Positions 34,801-46,200 of a stretch of DNA of 64,000 nt are shown here, piece after piece. Position 1 is the first letter of the stretch. Each line of letters opens with the position of its first letter. The position numbers were made by a program, and so were the translations under genes. The notes under the pieces are model-generated. The model saw only the letters and a list, made by a program, of their open reading frames with translations. It was not told where the DNA came from and searched no databases. This DNA is from Evernia prunastri. Its lineage: Eukaryota; Ascomycota; Lecanoromycetes; Lecanorales; Parmeliaceae. Location of the stretch: positions 1-64,000 of the forward strand of contig NKYR01000119.1 in assembly GCA_003184365.1 (NCBI GenBank), given 5' to 3'.

Positions 34801-37800
34801 TCTGTGGAAGCCTGTACCAGAAATGGTCGAAGACTACAGAGGCTAGTATGTGCTTTTACCGTGCATCGCACATCGGGCAAGCGATTTTGCGCGCAAATCA
34901 TACGGTTACCATCGGGTGCACCATGACATTTCTAAGTATTACCGAGACCATCAAAACCACAACACGGACGGAGCTGGCGACCTGCAAGGAAGGGATGCTG
35001 AAGTACATCATCAACGCCTACAAACATCAACATGGAAAGACCCACGACCTGGTGATTCGCTATTACAAGATGCTCGCCCAGTTGTACGTTGACATTCGCG
35101 AGGAGCACCATGCTGAGACTATCTGGCGCGAGCTTCGCGAGATCATGATCACACGGTATGGCAAGGGCTCGGAGGTAAGTGACACAAATCTTCGATGATA
35201 TATCTTTCGTGCATCATCTTCCAATTGTCTAATCTCGCTGATCATTTGCTAACACTATCATTCAGGAAGAAACAAGCATCTCGGAACAGATCACCGTCGT
35301 ACTCAAGAAGGGCGACAAGAGAAAAGATGTCGCCGAGTACGAGACCGACATTTTCGATATCGCTATGCATTTGGAAATTTGGGACATCCGCCGCATCCAA
35401 ATGACAATAGAGTTGGCAGTATCCTACGAAGCGCGTGGTGAATTCTTCCTGGCCGAAGAGCTCTACGTCACACTGTGGAGGCGCCTCACTGAGCAATGTC
35501 ACCATCCTCACCACCATCATGGCGTGGAAATACACATTCATACCATCGATATTGTCTTGGAGTACGTGCGGTTCTTGCGACGCCGCCACCGACACGAGGA
35601 AGCTTCCAACGTACTCATATGCGTCTGGACCGAATACGAAGAATATGACTTCGAGTCCGAGACGGTTTTTTTACGGCTCAAAACCGTCGGAGAACTAATG
35701 CGTGCTATCAGCCTTCTGTCTGTGGCCATTTCAGTGTTCAAGAAATGCTGGGGGTGGTTCAAGTCCCATGATATGCATGAGCACACCGAATCCTGCGAAG
35801 TCTTGATCTCCAAGACCATGACAGAGATCATCTCGACGACATCTACAACGGCCGTCTCCACAACTAGCACAGCGACAATGACAACGACTACAGAGACAGT
35901 CATCAAAGAGCTTTTTGAGTCGACCATGTCCCGCACTACAGTGAGTTCCGAGACCTTCGCTATCTGCAAGAGTCTCATCTCCCACTACATGAAGACGGAA
36001 CAATGGTCCCAGTGCATCGAGATCACGAAACGATCGTTGCTGCTCGTTTGGAAGACCATCATTTCAGGGCGAGGGGCCATTGCTTTACCCAAAGATTTTG
36101 GAGCAGAGGCCGTCGACATTGCAGTAAGCCTTGCCGTTTGCTACACTCGCTCGCATCGTTTCCACGAGGCCGAGGAGATCTATGTTCGCATTTATCGCGC
36201 GTGCCGCAACTCCTGCCACATCCACGATGAGCGCTTGACCAGATCCTACACTGTACTCATTAGATTCTATGAAGACCATCGTCATTGGCACCAGATGATT
36301 GAGATCTATCGCGAACTTCTGGTCGAGTACCGCAAGCATCTGGGCACTTCCCATACCCTAACTATCAAAACGCTCTACATGCTGGGCTCCCTATGCGCTG
36401 AACATGGACATGGCCATGCTCACGAGTACTACGAAGAGATCATCGCGACGCTGAACCATGGATCCGCGGTCTGCCACCACGATGCTTTGGACGCCGTGTT
36501 CTTCATGTTCAAATACCATTATGAGAGTGGTCATTGGCATAAGCTTCAGACCATCTGCAAGACACTCTGGCTGACTTGGAAAGACCAACATCAAGGATAC
36601 AAGAACTTCAGCGTGGAATTTGTTGAGATTCTTTATCTGCGCTATCGGTACGTCCTGGAACATCATATTCACTGCGAGTTCTCTGTTCTCCGAGACTTGA
36701 CTATCGAGTATCGCAATGCTTGCATCAAGATCTTTGGTGCTTCCGCTTTAATCACTGTCAAAGCTTCCATAGAGCTGGCTCAGATCTACATGAAGAGCGA
36801 GAAACATATGCACGAGGCCATGTCAATATATGAAGAGGCAAGTAGTATGCGAGTCCCTCATCCCCTCCTATGCTAATGATATTAGGTGTTGACCATGACG
36901 AGAACAACGAAAACCCATGTATCTGAAATCACCATCACGAATGTCAAACAATCGTTGACAAAGGCGTATGTGAAGGTTTGCAGCCACAGTTCCGTGTCAA
37001 GAACTACGATTGAAAGGGCCAGTAAAGTGGTTCTTGAACGGTTCAACTCTCTCAAAGCAACCCATGGCTACTCGCACATTGAGACATTGACTGTCCTGAG
37101 GGAGCTTGTCCTTCTGTATATGAAGCTAGAAAGCCATTCCATGGTGTTGCGCATGTTGCTCGAAACAACAACTGAAATCATTCAAAACGAAAAGCACTCC
37201 AAGACGCTCCATGAGGCTGCGAAAACCATGGGCTCCATCTATGTTGCCTGTGCAATGATCGAGCAAGGCCACGAGATGATCCACGAAATGCGACTACAGA
37301 TCATTACCGGAAGCGCCAGCTCGGACAAATCGAGCTTCAAACTTGACAAAACCATCGGTAAAATCTGCTACGTCTTCTTAGTCACGTTTGAGCAGACTAT
37401 TCTAGGAGAAATGGGCATCAGCTACTCGGAAATCATGGCCGATCTCCTTACCGAGACGGTTCTTTATGAGTCGTTGACCCGCTCCATCAACAACAAATCC
37501 AATACCGAAGCCATTCTCGCACGTGCTGCCGGCCTTCGCGCCTTCCTAGTCTCTCGCAAGCGCAAGTTACAAATCGAGGTTCTTGACCATCAAGCTCACG
37601 AGATCTTCGTCAAGAAGTGGGGACCAACTCTCAAGGTGCAGAATGAAATCAGCCGTATCTTTTGCCTCGGTCTGCTCGAAGAGCTTGGCCGTCATGACAC
37701 TCACGACGTGAAAATCGGGCATGCTGCGTGCATATCCAGTGTCGCCAAGGTCCGATCATTGCTAAGCGAAGACCGGATCCAGCAAGCACACGACGTTGCG

Positions 37801-39147
37801 CTCTGCGCACTCATTTTCATTGTTCAGCAACGCGCATACCACCAACTACAGAACGTTGACTATGGCATCAAACTGTCCGAACTTATGGCCGGCCGTGGTC
37901 TCGAGAAGTCGTTGAAATCAGGCCTCGACCCCAAAATCCGCAACAACATGATGGAGCTCTCGCGAAAGATCATTCACGAAGTTCTCCAAGCGTGCAAGGA
38001 CTCCAAATTCGACTTTGTGCGCTTTCAACTCAGTCAGCTGAACCGCCTTATCGGCCTGCTTGGCAAACAGCAGAACCACATCGATCTTGAAGTAAGAACC
38101 CCATCTCCTCCCCCACCCTGTCCGTACAGCACTACCATCATACTGACCATGGAAAACTCACAGTGGCTTCTCAACCTCCTCTGGTCCTCCCGCGAAGTGC
38201 AAAAGACCTGGTCCTCCAACACCATTATCTCCATCGGCCGCCTCTACGTGCAGGCCACCTACGCCAACCAAGACCACCGCCCCCTCGCCATCCGCCTCTG
38301 CGAAGACATTTGCTACAACCTCCGCCGCGTATGGGGATCCCTCGACCCCAAGACACTCGAAATGTCCGAGCTGCTATCCCAGCTGTACACGAGCACAGGG
38401 CACCACCGCGAAGCGATGGGTGTGCACGAAAATATCCTGCGGCTGGTTGTCGAAGGCGACGACGGCGATGACAGCACCGTCGACACGATGGACGGGGAGA
38501 GAGTCAGGATGCACGTGGAGTGGTTGAAGCAGAGCCATCTGCGTCTGCAAGGCTGGGACAAGTCCGCGGCCACGTACCGCGATCTCATCGATGCGATCCA
38601 GCACATGGAACCGTACGCGCACCAGCCGGAGTGGCGGAACGTGCTGGGGCCGGAGCAGTGGGATAAGAGTAAAGAGGCGGCGTCGGACAGCGTGGGCAAA
38701 TTTGCCGTGCCGACCGAGTGGAAGGTTGAGGATGATGGTGACGATGTCGAGACAGCCGCCAAGAACAAGCGGGACAACGACGCCGCCGCGAATGAAAACA
38801 GCCATCGTAATAACACCATCACGTACAAGCGCTCAGGCCTGGGTATGAAGCGGGCAACGAGCAACTGCGGCCTGAACCACTTTGGCCACGTCTTGAACGG
38901 GGGTTATAAAGAAGAACAACAAGAACACCAAAATCAGAGCAACGGTCATGGCAACGGCACCAGCAACGGCAACGGCAACGGTGCTCACAAAGCAGAAGGC
39001 GCGAAGCCTTTGACTTTCGACGGGGAAGATGACGGCTACGAGAGCGCGGCGGAGGAGGTGGGTCAGTATGCGAATGCCGACCACGGGACGAATGGGAATG
39101 GCAGTGCAAATGCAGGGAAGGCGAAGGTTGCTCAGGCGGTGCGCTAA
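31890..39147 (+). CDS. STAND/NACHT NTPase with long TPR-like repeat region (NLR-like)
   Basis: Seven exons: 31890-32389, 32530-32644, 32693-33293, 33505-35174, 35266-36837, 36886-38091 and 38164-39147. They keep frame throughout and give 2215 residues. An N-terminal helical module (THMPHRGSRWDRVLKW, EFFALQISGYSKAVQGF) is shared by many fungal STAND proteins. The NTPase follows: P-loop GPAGCGKT near residue 371, Walker B LFVIIDGLDE near 476, then a winged-helix-like region. From about residue 800 a very long alpha-helical repeat array follows, with many AEELYVTLWRRL- and AHEYYEEIIATL-type TPR units. The tail is low complexity (Gly/Asn rich). Such proteins are the fungal counterparts of NLR immune receptors; repeats sense a ligand and the NACHT domain oligomerises. 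Two introns (32645-32692, 36838-36885) have GC-AG ends. No amyloid or other effector domain is recognised at the N-terminus. Confidence 0.9.
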
Positions 39148-39407
39148 TGGTGCGTGTCGTGAGTCGTAAGGCTGAAAAAGAGATGGGTGAGAGGAGGATT
39201 AATAGGATAGGACAGCCGGTTACTGCTGTCCAGCACCAGTACCTTAGGTAGGCTAAAAAGTGATGGCGTCGAACGGAGGGGATCGGATCGGATTGGTCGT
39301 TACTGTATCAAGCTCAATCAACAGTTTTAATCGTTTTATTAGTATCCTCCTCTTTTGCTTTCATTTTTTTCCTACCCATCTTGTTCCATTCAATGTGGTT
39401 GCAGTTG
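39148..39407. other. Spacer between NACHT gene and fold-back element
   Basis: Presumed 3' UTR and terminator of the NACHT gene. No other feature seen. Confidence 0.5.
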
Positions 39408-40017
39408 CTGACAATGAAGTAGCAAAGCAAGAAAAACGTTTGGACCACCAGGCCAGACTACTGGTCTATCTAGCTACTCATCTCAGGCTTTTTTCCTTCC
39501 AATTGCTCCACGATTGGCATATAGAACGGGCAAATTACCGGATCATACCCCAAACGGTTGCATCCTTACAAATTCATATCTCAAATTACATTTTTATATC
39601 TCTTAGGGATATGAATTGGTGAAAGTAGAATCTGCTGGGATATGAGGTTGTAAAAGATGTACTTTTTAGGGGCATTACCTTTAAAGAACTCGTTGAAAGA
39701 TATTCTTCGGGGAGGGTTCTCGGGGGGTTCTTCGGGGGGCACTCTAAAGGGGGGCGAAAAAACCCCCCCCCTTTCATCAAGCCCCCCGAAGAAACCCCCC
39801 AAAGAACNCCCCCCCCCCCCCCCCCCGAAGAACCCCTTCGACAAAAATTCATAAAATGATCTGATCTGACTGTCAGTCATATCAAGACCTATTAAACAAG
39901 TTTTACATTTTCATACTCCACCAGAATTAGTCTTACCGATTCATATCCCTTATTTTGGTGGAGGGGTATGAATTTGTAAGGATTCAACCTCTCGGGGTAT
40001 GATCCGGTAATTTGCCC
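39408..40017. mobile_element. Fold-back/MITE-like element, copy 1, with left arm
   Basis: The core at 39528-40017 has imperfect inverted ends of about 50 bases that begin GGGCAAATTACCGGATCATA and include TTGCATCCTTACAAATTCAT or its variant. The interior is built of short GGTATGA-like units and a palindrome of CTTCGGGG/CCCCGAAG runs around 39755, ending in a poly-C tract with an N at 39808. No coding capacity. A 120-base left arm (39408-39527) is shared with copy 2 at 48677. No clear target duplication. Confidence 0.75.
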
Positions 40018-40577
40018 TCGTACATACTCTATGTATCCCGCTCGCTGAGCGAACCATGCGTCGCACCGTCTCGACCACAACGGCGAAGAATGGAGTCGAG
40101 TCAGTGTCAGAGGAGGATGAGGATGGGGATGGGATTGAGGCAGTTGGGCTTGGGACGGTTTGAGCTCGGGGCCGGACTACTCCCTCATACCAACTCTGGG
40201 AAACGACCCTACGTCAGTTGCGACTATTCCGAGCATTCAGCAGGCTTGGCATATCTGACATTAGTCCTCTCAATAAACGGTGTTTGAAAACCTGACTGCG
40301 GTCTGTAGATGCCTGCGTGTTGTTTCATCCTTTCTCGACGATATCGCTTTCATCGTCTATAAGTCTCCTCCAAGGCGTTTCAGCACCGGTTTAATTTATC
40401 CCCACGTTTTGTATTTCAAGACGGTCCTACTCTGGGTCTTTCGGATGTGGATCTTTTGTAGGAGAAAAGCATATCTGCTTCCCTTTCATACGACGTATTT
40501 AGATTTCCTGTGAAAAAATAAAACCACTCAAACGACGCCCAAACCTGATTCTGATTCTAGCCATGCTATATGAGACC
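40018..40577. other. Non-coding spacer
   Basis: This sits between the fold-back element and the 3' end of the AAA gene. No gene or repeat recognised. Confidence 0.5.
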
Positions 40578-42787
40578 TTAGAGTAAGTCCAATAGACTCT
40601 CGATACCTTCTACTGTGAGAGGTGTTCCTTGCTCGCGTGCGAGCGAAGTCGCGCAGGATACTGCATTCTTGATCTGGCGACCGTTCAGCTTTCTCTTCGC
40701 TAGTCTCGCGATGCCTTCCTTGTCGATAGAGCTGTGGCCTTTCACTTCGACCGCGGTGCCGATGAAGTTTGTCCATACCGCGGCTCGGCTCTCTTCGGTA
40801 AGATCGGGGTAAGTGATTGTAAAGTGTATACGACCTGAGATTTAAATGTAAGGTCACCAAGGGTCTCGCAGGTATTGTAGACACTTACTTTCAAATGCTG
40901 GATCGATTTGAGATTGTCGATTTGTGGTCAGGATCAGGACACCGCGGAAGTATTCGAGTCGGCGTAAAAAGATGCTCACAAGGGTGTCCTTTGCAAGATC
41001 GTGGCCGCGCATAGATAGGAACACATCAGCTTCGTCGATGAGAAGCACGCAGCCCCATCGCCGAGTAATTTCCAGTATGGTGTCTAACCGTCTGTCGACG
41101 ACATCCGCATCAATACCCAGCTCGCCAGTGCTCACCATATAGAGAGGGCGACGTGTCGTTTCCGCTACAACTTCTGCAGTCAAGGTTTTCCCTACGCCTG
41201 GTGATCCAGCGAGCAAGCAGACTAAGCCTCGCCCCTTGTCCTGCACAATATCATCAAAGGACGATTCGTCTTGTCTGTGCGCTTTGACCAGGCCGTGAAT
41301 GAGTCTACGTCGCTCCTCTTTCATGACGAGCTTCTTGAAGGCCTCCTCATTCCATACGATGTCTGACAGATTTTCAACTATGAATCTCCCCCACGTCTTG
41401 CTCAGGAAGCTGAAACCATTGATCCAATAGGCACAGAACATCAGCTGGTCTTCGGTGAGGTCTCGAGTTGTGATGAAGTACTCCGCAAAGACGAAAGGCT
41501 CTGTCAGGATAGAGGATGGATTGTGGACAGCATAAGCCTCAGCGTCCACCATGACACGGCCTCGCGCCTAGCTCTTCATTAGCTACGTCGCTCCTCAGGA
41601 GGACTAGGTGTCATTTCTTGCATTGAATTTCTCGCCCATTCTTTTGCCATTGGATAACACAATCTCTTTGATACCACTCGTGGCCGTGGGGTTGTTTTTA
41701 GCGTACTCCAAGCATGTTGGCTTGTCTACAATAGAGAGATATTGCCGTCCACGAGCCACTAGTCTCTGCCTCAAAGCTTCACGCTCCTTTGAGTATTGCA
41801 AAGGAAAAGCGACGAGGCTGGTGATCTGTTTCGCACCGTCGAACTGGTCAATCTCCAGGTCAAGATGGCCCCACCCAAAGTCTGTGCCATCATGAGTGAT
41901 GATCGCGCCGCGGATGTAGAAGTACAGTGTTCCATTGAGCCTTTTCTCGTAGCTAGAGCTGGCAAGTTTTAGACCTTGTATCTGATGCAAAGGCCCATGT
42001 TTGGGAGCAAGGATGATAGCGTTCGGAGGGCAGATAGTCCAAAGCAGGTCCCAGGTAATCTGTTCATTGGCAAGCAATGAACTGAGGCTCGCAATATCAC
42101 CTGCGTAGTCTTCTTCAACAAAGCGAAGAGCTGTCCCAATATCGTCGATAAGGGCCTGGTCCGGTTTCAATTTCTCCTTCTCTTCTGCCTTTCTTCGGAT
42201 CAGGTGAGGTCTGGCGTGGAAGAAGAGTTTTGGGTCGGCCTACACGAAGTCAGCTACCCATCCTACCATCTTCTCTTCAAGAATATGAACTAACAACTGG
42301 CGGCGTCTTGTTCAGCTCGAGGCCATCGACACCTGCGAAGATATCCAGGAGCAGGTCCCTTAGTAGATTTGACTTAATGTCAACCTTAGTCTCTGTGTTG
42401 GTAAGTACTTGGTACTGCAGTTACTGCTGTGAGACTGAATCACTAGATTTGGTATTCCTAATGATGTCTAAGGAAGAAGGATTCTATGTACAGGAAAGGC
42501 CTTCATATATCAATGTACTAGGCCGAAAGAGTGTTAGTGGAAGCGAGTGTTGAGTCGTTCCAACACTCTACCAGCATTCCCTGCTTGCTGATGATGCGAC
42601 GAACGACCAGCGCTGTCTTGCCGAATCGGTCTGGCTTGGCCGTTCCTTTTGCAGTTTTGACGAAATGCACCCGGCGGTCTTTTCTGCTATAGATCTGATC
42701 CACGCGCAAGAGCCGCTGAGCCTTATTGCCCTGGTCTGTCATAGCTCGTCTCACTGAGGGATTGTCAGGACCATCTTGATCTGCCAT
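40578..42787 (-). CDS. AAA+ ATPase (fungal subtelomeric type)
   Basis: Five exons: 42787-42572, 42390-42295, 42239-41622, 41567-40889 and 40834-40578, in frame, giving 621 residues. The N-terminal half (RVDQIYSRKDRR, VDIKSNLLRDLLLDIF, ADPKLFFHARPHL) is the conserved leader of a large fungal AAA family. The ATPase core has Walker A GSPGVGKT (about residue 428), Walker B VLLIDEAD and sensor 1 ILTTNR. The C-terminal helical part has RLAKRKLNGRQIKNAV. Most introns are 54-55 bp. Intron 1 (42391-42571) is 181 bp and contains a copy of the telomere-adjacent repeat. The intron at 41568-41621 has GC-AG ends. The gene is divergent from the second NACHT gene 474 bp away. It acts as an ATP-driven remodelling or signalling protein; its substrate is unknown. 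The true start might lie further upstream. Confidence 0.88.
42482..42555. repeat. Interstitial copy of the telomere-adjacent repeat
   Basis: About 74 bases closely match 100-173, in the same orientation. Both have CTATGTACA, then AGGCCTT.ATATATCAAT, ACTAGGCCGAAA and AAGCGAGTGTTGAGT. It lies inside intron 1 of the AAA gene, antisense to it. The internal AGGCCT...AGGCC pair can form a short hairpin. Confidence 0.8.
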
Positions 42788-43261
42788 CTCAATTGAATTA
42801 CGAAGTTGCTGATTCTTGCGCGTCTAGCTGAAGGCTTCGTCTGTCGCAGTAAGATCGTCACAAGTAATTTGTAGAAAGCGAGCAAAGTTTGGTCCGGCAA
42901 TTACTGTAGTGCAGGTGAGCACACGAAGCAACTGCACCGATAAGCCGTATGACAGTTCAGAACCTCAAACCCAGCCTTACCCTTCGGCTGCATGTGTATT
43001 GCGTCACCCCGGCGGGGTGTGCATGCCTGGGCATGTACATAGGTATACAGGTGTTGTCCATCCGCGTGACAACCAAATTGATTAGATAAGGCATTGGGGG
43101 AAAGACCTCGGAAAGGCCAAAAAAATTGCGCAGATTAAAAGCTCAAATGCATTGCTCAAAATAATTCTATTCCATGACTTGTGTTTTGTATTGACAAGAG
43201 AGTGTTTGACTGGAGTCTGTTGGAGTACCTTAGTAGTCAGCCTGTCTAGGCGAAGTACGCA
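42788..43261. promoter_or_regulatory. Shared divergent promoter region (AAA gene / NACHT gene)
   Basis: 474 bases lie between two head-to-head start codons and contain no gene. A GC-rich core with a CACCCCGGCGGGGTG palindrome occurs near 43004-43020. It could serve both genes; that is inference from layout only. Confidence 0.45.
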
Positions 43262-46200
43262 ATGCCACCCACCCTAGGAAAGAGCGTGTATGTAAAACAC
43301 AGTCCACTCGGCCACCACCATTTTGGTACACATAGATCAGGGAAATGCTAACTTTGGCAGTGCATTCGCAGCAGGAGCTTCCCAGTCAGAGGGGCAGCCA
43401 TCGCCCTTTCGTCGTGCTCTAGATGAATATGTTGGACGAAAAAGCAAGAAAAGCAAGACGCCTGCCTTTCTCAACGACTTGCAGGTTCCAGGGTCACTCC
43501 AAACAAAATCCGACGTTCAGAGAGCAATGATCGAGTTAGAGAAGACGTCGACAGACAGGGCTTCGGCACAGGTTGTGCGCAAAGTACTCAAACCCGTCAT
43601 CAGGGTACTTGCAGATTACACGAGCATCGTGGATACATTAGGTATGCCATTTGGTCTTGCTAGCCGGGAATCACGGCGTTAGTTGACGGAGGAACACAGC
43701 CCAGGCGGACCCGATGCCCACTGCTATAATCTGGGGCTGTCTGAAAGCTGTAGTGGATGCAAGTCTCCCCTAGTAACTTCCTGCCTAGACTAATGTCTGC
43801 CGTTAGAGCTCGAAATGCTTTCTCGGCCTTTACGAGATCATCAAGGAGCAGCTTGATTGTCTTGAACGTTATCTGGAATGCCTCACCGAATATGAAGAGC
43901 TCTTTGGACACTCGGCAAATATGCAGAAAATCCTTGAAGATTCGTATATCAACGTCATCCGTTTCTGGTGTCGGGTAGAGAAGGAATGTCGTCGTTGCAG
44001 TAAGCTTGTCCAATGCCACTGACGGGAAGCTGGACTGAGCGCCATCACAGTCGCAAATAGAATAGGGCGTGCGTTGGCTTCATTCAGTACATCGAAGCTT
44101 GATAGCATCATCAAGAGCATAGATCTGAATGCGTCTGAATGCGGCAGATTGGTTCCAATTGTCCAGGAACGACTGCAAAGAGGCGAGCGGGAGGATGCAG
44201 CCGAAGAACGCCGCTCGGCAGGTATCGCTAGAGAAGAGCAAAGTGCCTTCATCAAACAGCAGCAGGAAGAGCGAAGGCTACAAATGAAGCGTAAGATCGT
44301 GAACCCATTCTGTACATTCTGTAGTATGAATACTTACTATATGCGCAGGAACTCGACAAAAAGACGTGCGTGAATGGCTTCGAGGACGCTCAAATGCATT
44401 GAACGAAAGCAATGACCGGCACCATGATCAATGTATTCGCCAACGCAATCCACATACCTGCTCATGGCTTTCGTCTCATCAGCTTTTTCGAGCCTGGCTC
44501 GATCCATCGTCCAATAAATCACAAGTATGGCTGCAAGCAGCCCGAGGGGTAGGCAAATCCGTACTTTGTGCGTACGCTATTGAGCAAGCGCTTAATTTGT
44601 CGTCCCATTGCTCAGTACGTCAATATTACACGTTTGATGAAGAATTCTCAGCGCTTCAGGTCTACCGTTCACTAGCAGAGCAGTTGGCAGATCAGATCTG
44701 GACCCAGCTCGATGATATGCCTCGAGAAGTTTATGAATACACCCAGCGTAGCGCGACTAGTTCAAAGTCTGAAGACGTCAAGATGGTAATTCGACTTCTT
44801 GTGAACACAGTGCCTACGACTTACATTTTTCTTGACGGACTGGATGAAGAATGTGATAAGAAGGAGAGGTGGGATGATCTTGATGAAGTTCTAGATTTCT
44901 TTACCGAAATCAATACCACAGACTCTTCGAGACTTCGCATCTGGTGTAGTAGTCAAGATCGGATAAAATTGAAGAAAAAGCTGAAACTTTTCGATACCAT
45001 CGAGATTCACAAAGACTTGAATCAACAAGATATAAAGACCTGCCTTGCGGACAGAATCTCGGGCCTCGAAAGTCAGGAGATTGACCCAGGTTACTGAACA
45101 CTTATTCTGAATGATCTGCAAGAGAAAGCAGCTGGCCGCTTCTTGTGGGCATCTCTAATGCTCGACCTGATTGCTAACGCGTCAACCTTACAAGGCGTGC
45201 AACAGGTGATTGAGCAAGGGCTACCCGACGACTATGAAAGATATTATCATAGGAAGATCGAGAGCCTCGACGACCCGCAGAAGAGATTTGTATCGTGAGT
45301 GCGACTGTCCCTTCAGTACTTAGAGCTGACTAGGTCTCAGCATCATCCTTGCTTGCATCGTACATGCAAAGCGACCGTTACGATTAGACGAGTTGTGCGA
45401 TGCTACAGCTGTGGTATCAACAGACGGCAGAAAGAATGCAGACAGATCGCAAAAAATATTCAAGAGCAGACTCCCAAATTTGTGCGAGCTTCTCATTCAA
45501 ATACAAGATGTAAGATCAGGTCAGAGGACTGTCGCAACCTGCACACTTACACATTCGTCTGTCCACACATACCTTCTGAGCAACCCCCAAGTCTTGAGCG
45601 CCACTCCGGGCCTGGGCGCTTGTTCCATCGAAAGCAAAGTTTTGGCCAACGTGTGCTTGAACTATCTCTCACAACCACGCTACTCGCGCCTGCTTCGCAA
45701 GAGTGCGGAGACATTCATAGACTCGGATAATGAAGACATTATGGAGCACCATCTTCTTTCATACGCTGCAAAGTACTGGGATAAACATTTAGACGATATC
45801 GCGTTTTCTCAGGAGATGTCTGACAAAGTAGAGAGCTTTATAACTTCGCCACACTTCCGGACGTGTTTACAGGTACAGAGTTTATTTATTGAAGGCAAGG
45901 CTAAGGATCCTTCAACCAGCGAGTCATAAGCTTACTGTTCAAGGTCAATTCCAATTTTGGACTTCTCTCAGCAAAGTCTGGCAAGGTCCTTCCTTTCGAC
46001 GAACCTTTCCTCTATGGTTCTCTCAGGGCCGCGGCCAGAAATCGTCCAAGGATTACTATGCCTTCGTTGGCGAATGGAGTCATGTCCTGAGCGACGTCAC
46101 GTTTTTCAGGGGCATGTACCCTGGGGAAATTGATCGATGTTTCTGGGGTGCCCTTGGAGAACAGAATTTTTTGTGTCAGGCGCTACAATCTCGCTTTAAA

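Noticed and set aside
35500..38900. Numerous antisense frames of 80-180 codons opposite the TPR and tail region of the NACHT gene
   Set aside because: They mirror the codon structure of the real gene and have no own features.
39581..39880. Glycine/proline-rich frames in the fold-back element
   Set aside because: They are translations of the CTTCGGGG palindrome and poly-C tract and pass through an N.
45089..45121. A 33-bp intron that would remove the TGA in the second NACHT gene
   Set aside because: It keeps the frame but is shorter than any intron I trust here, and the removed residues look like normal family sequence.
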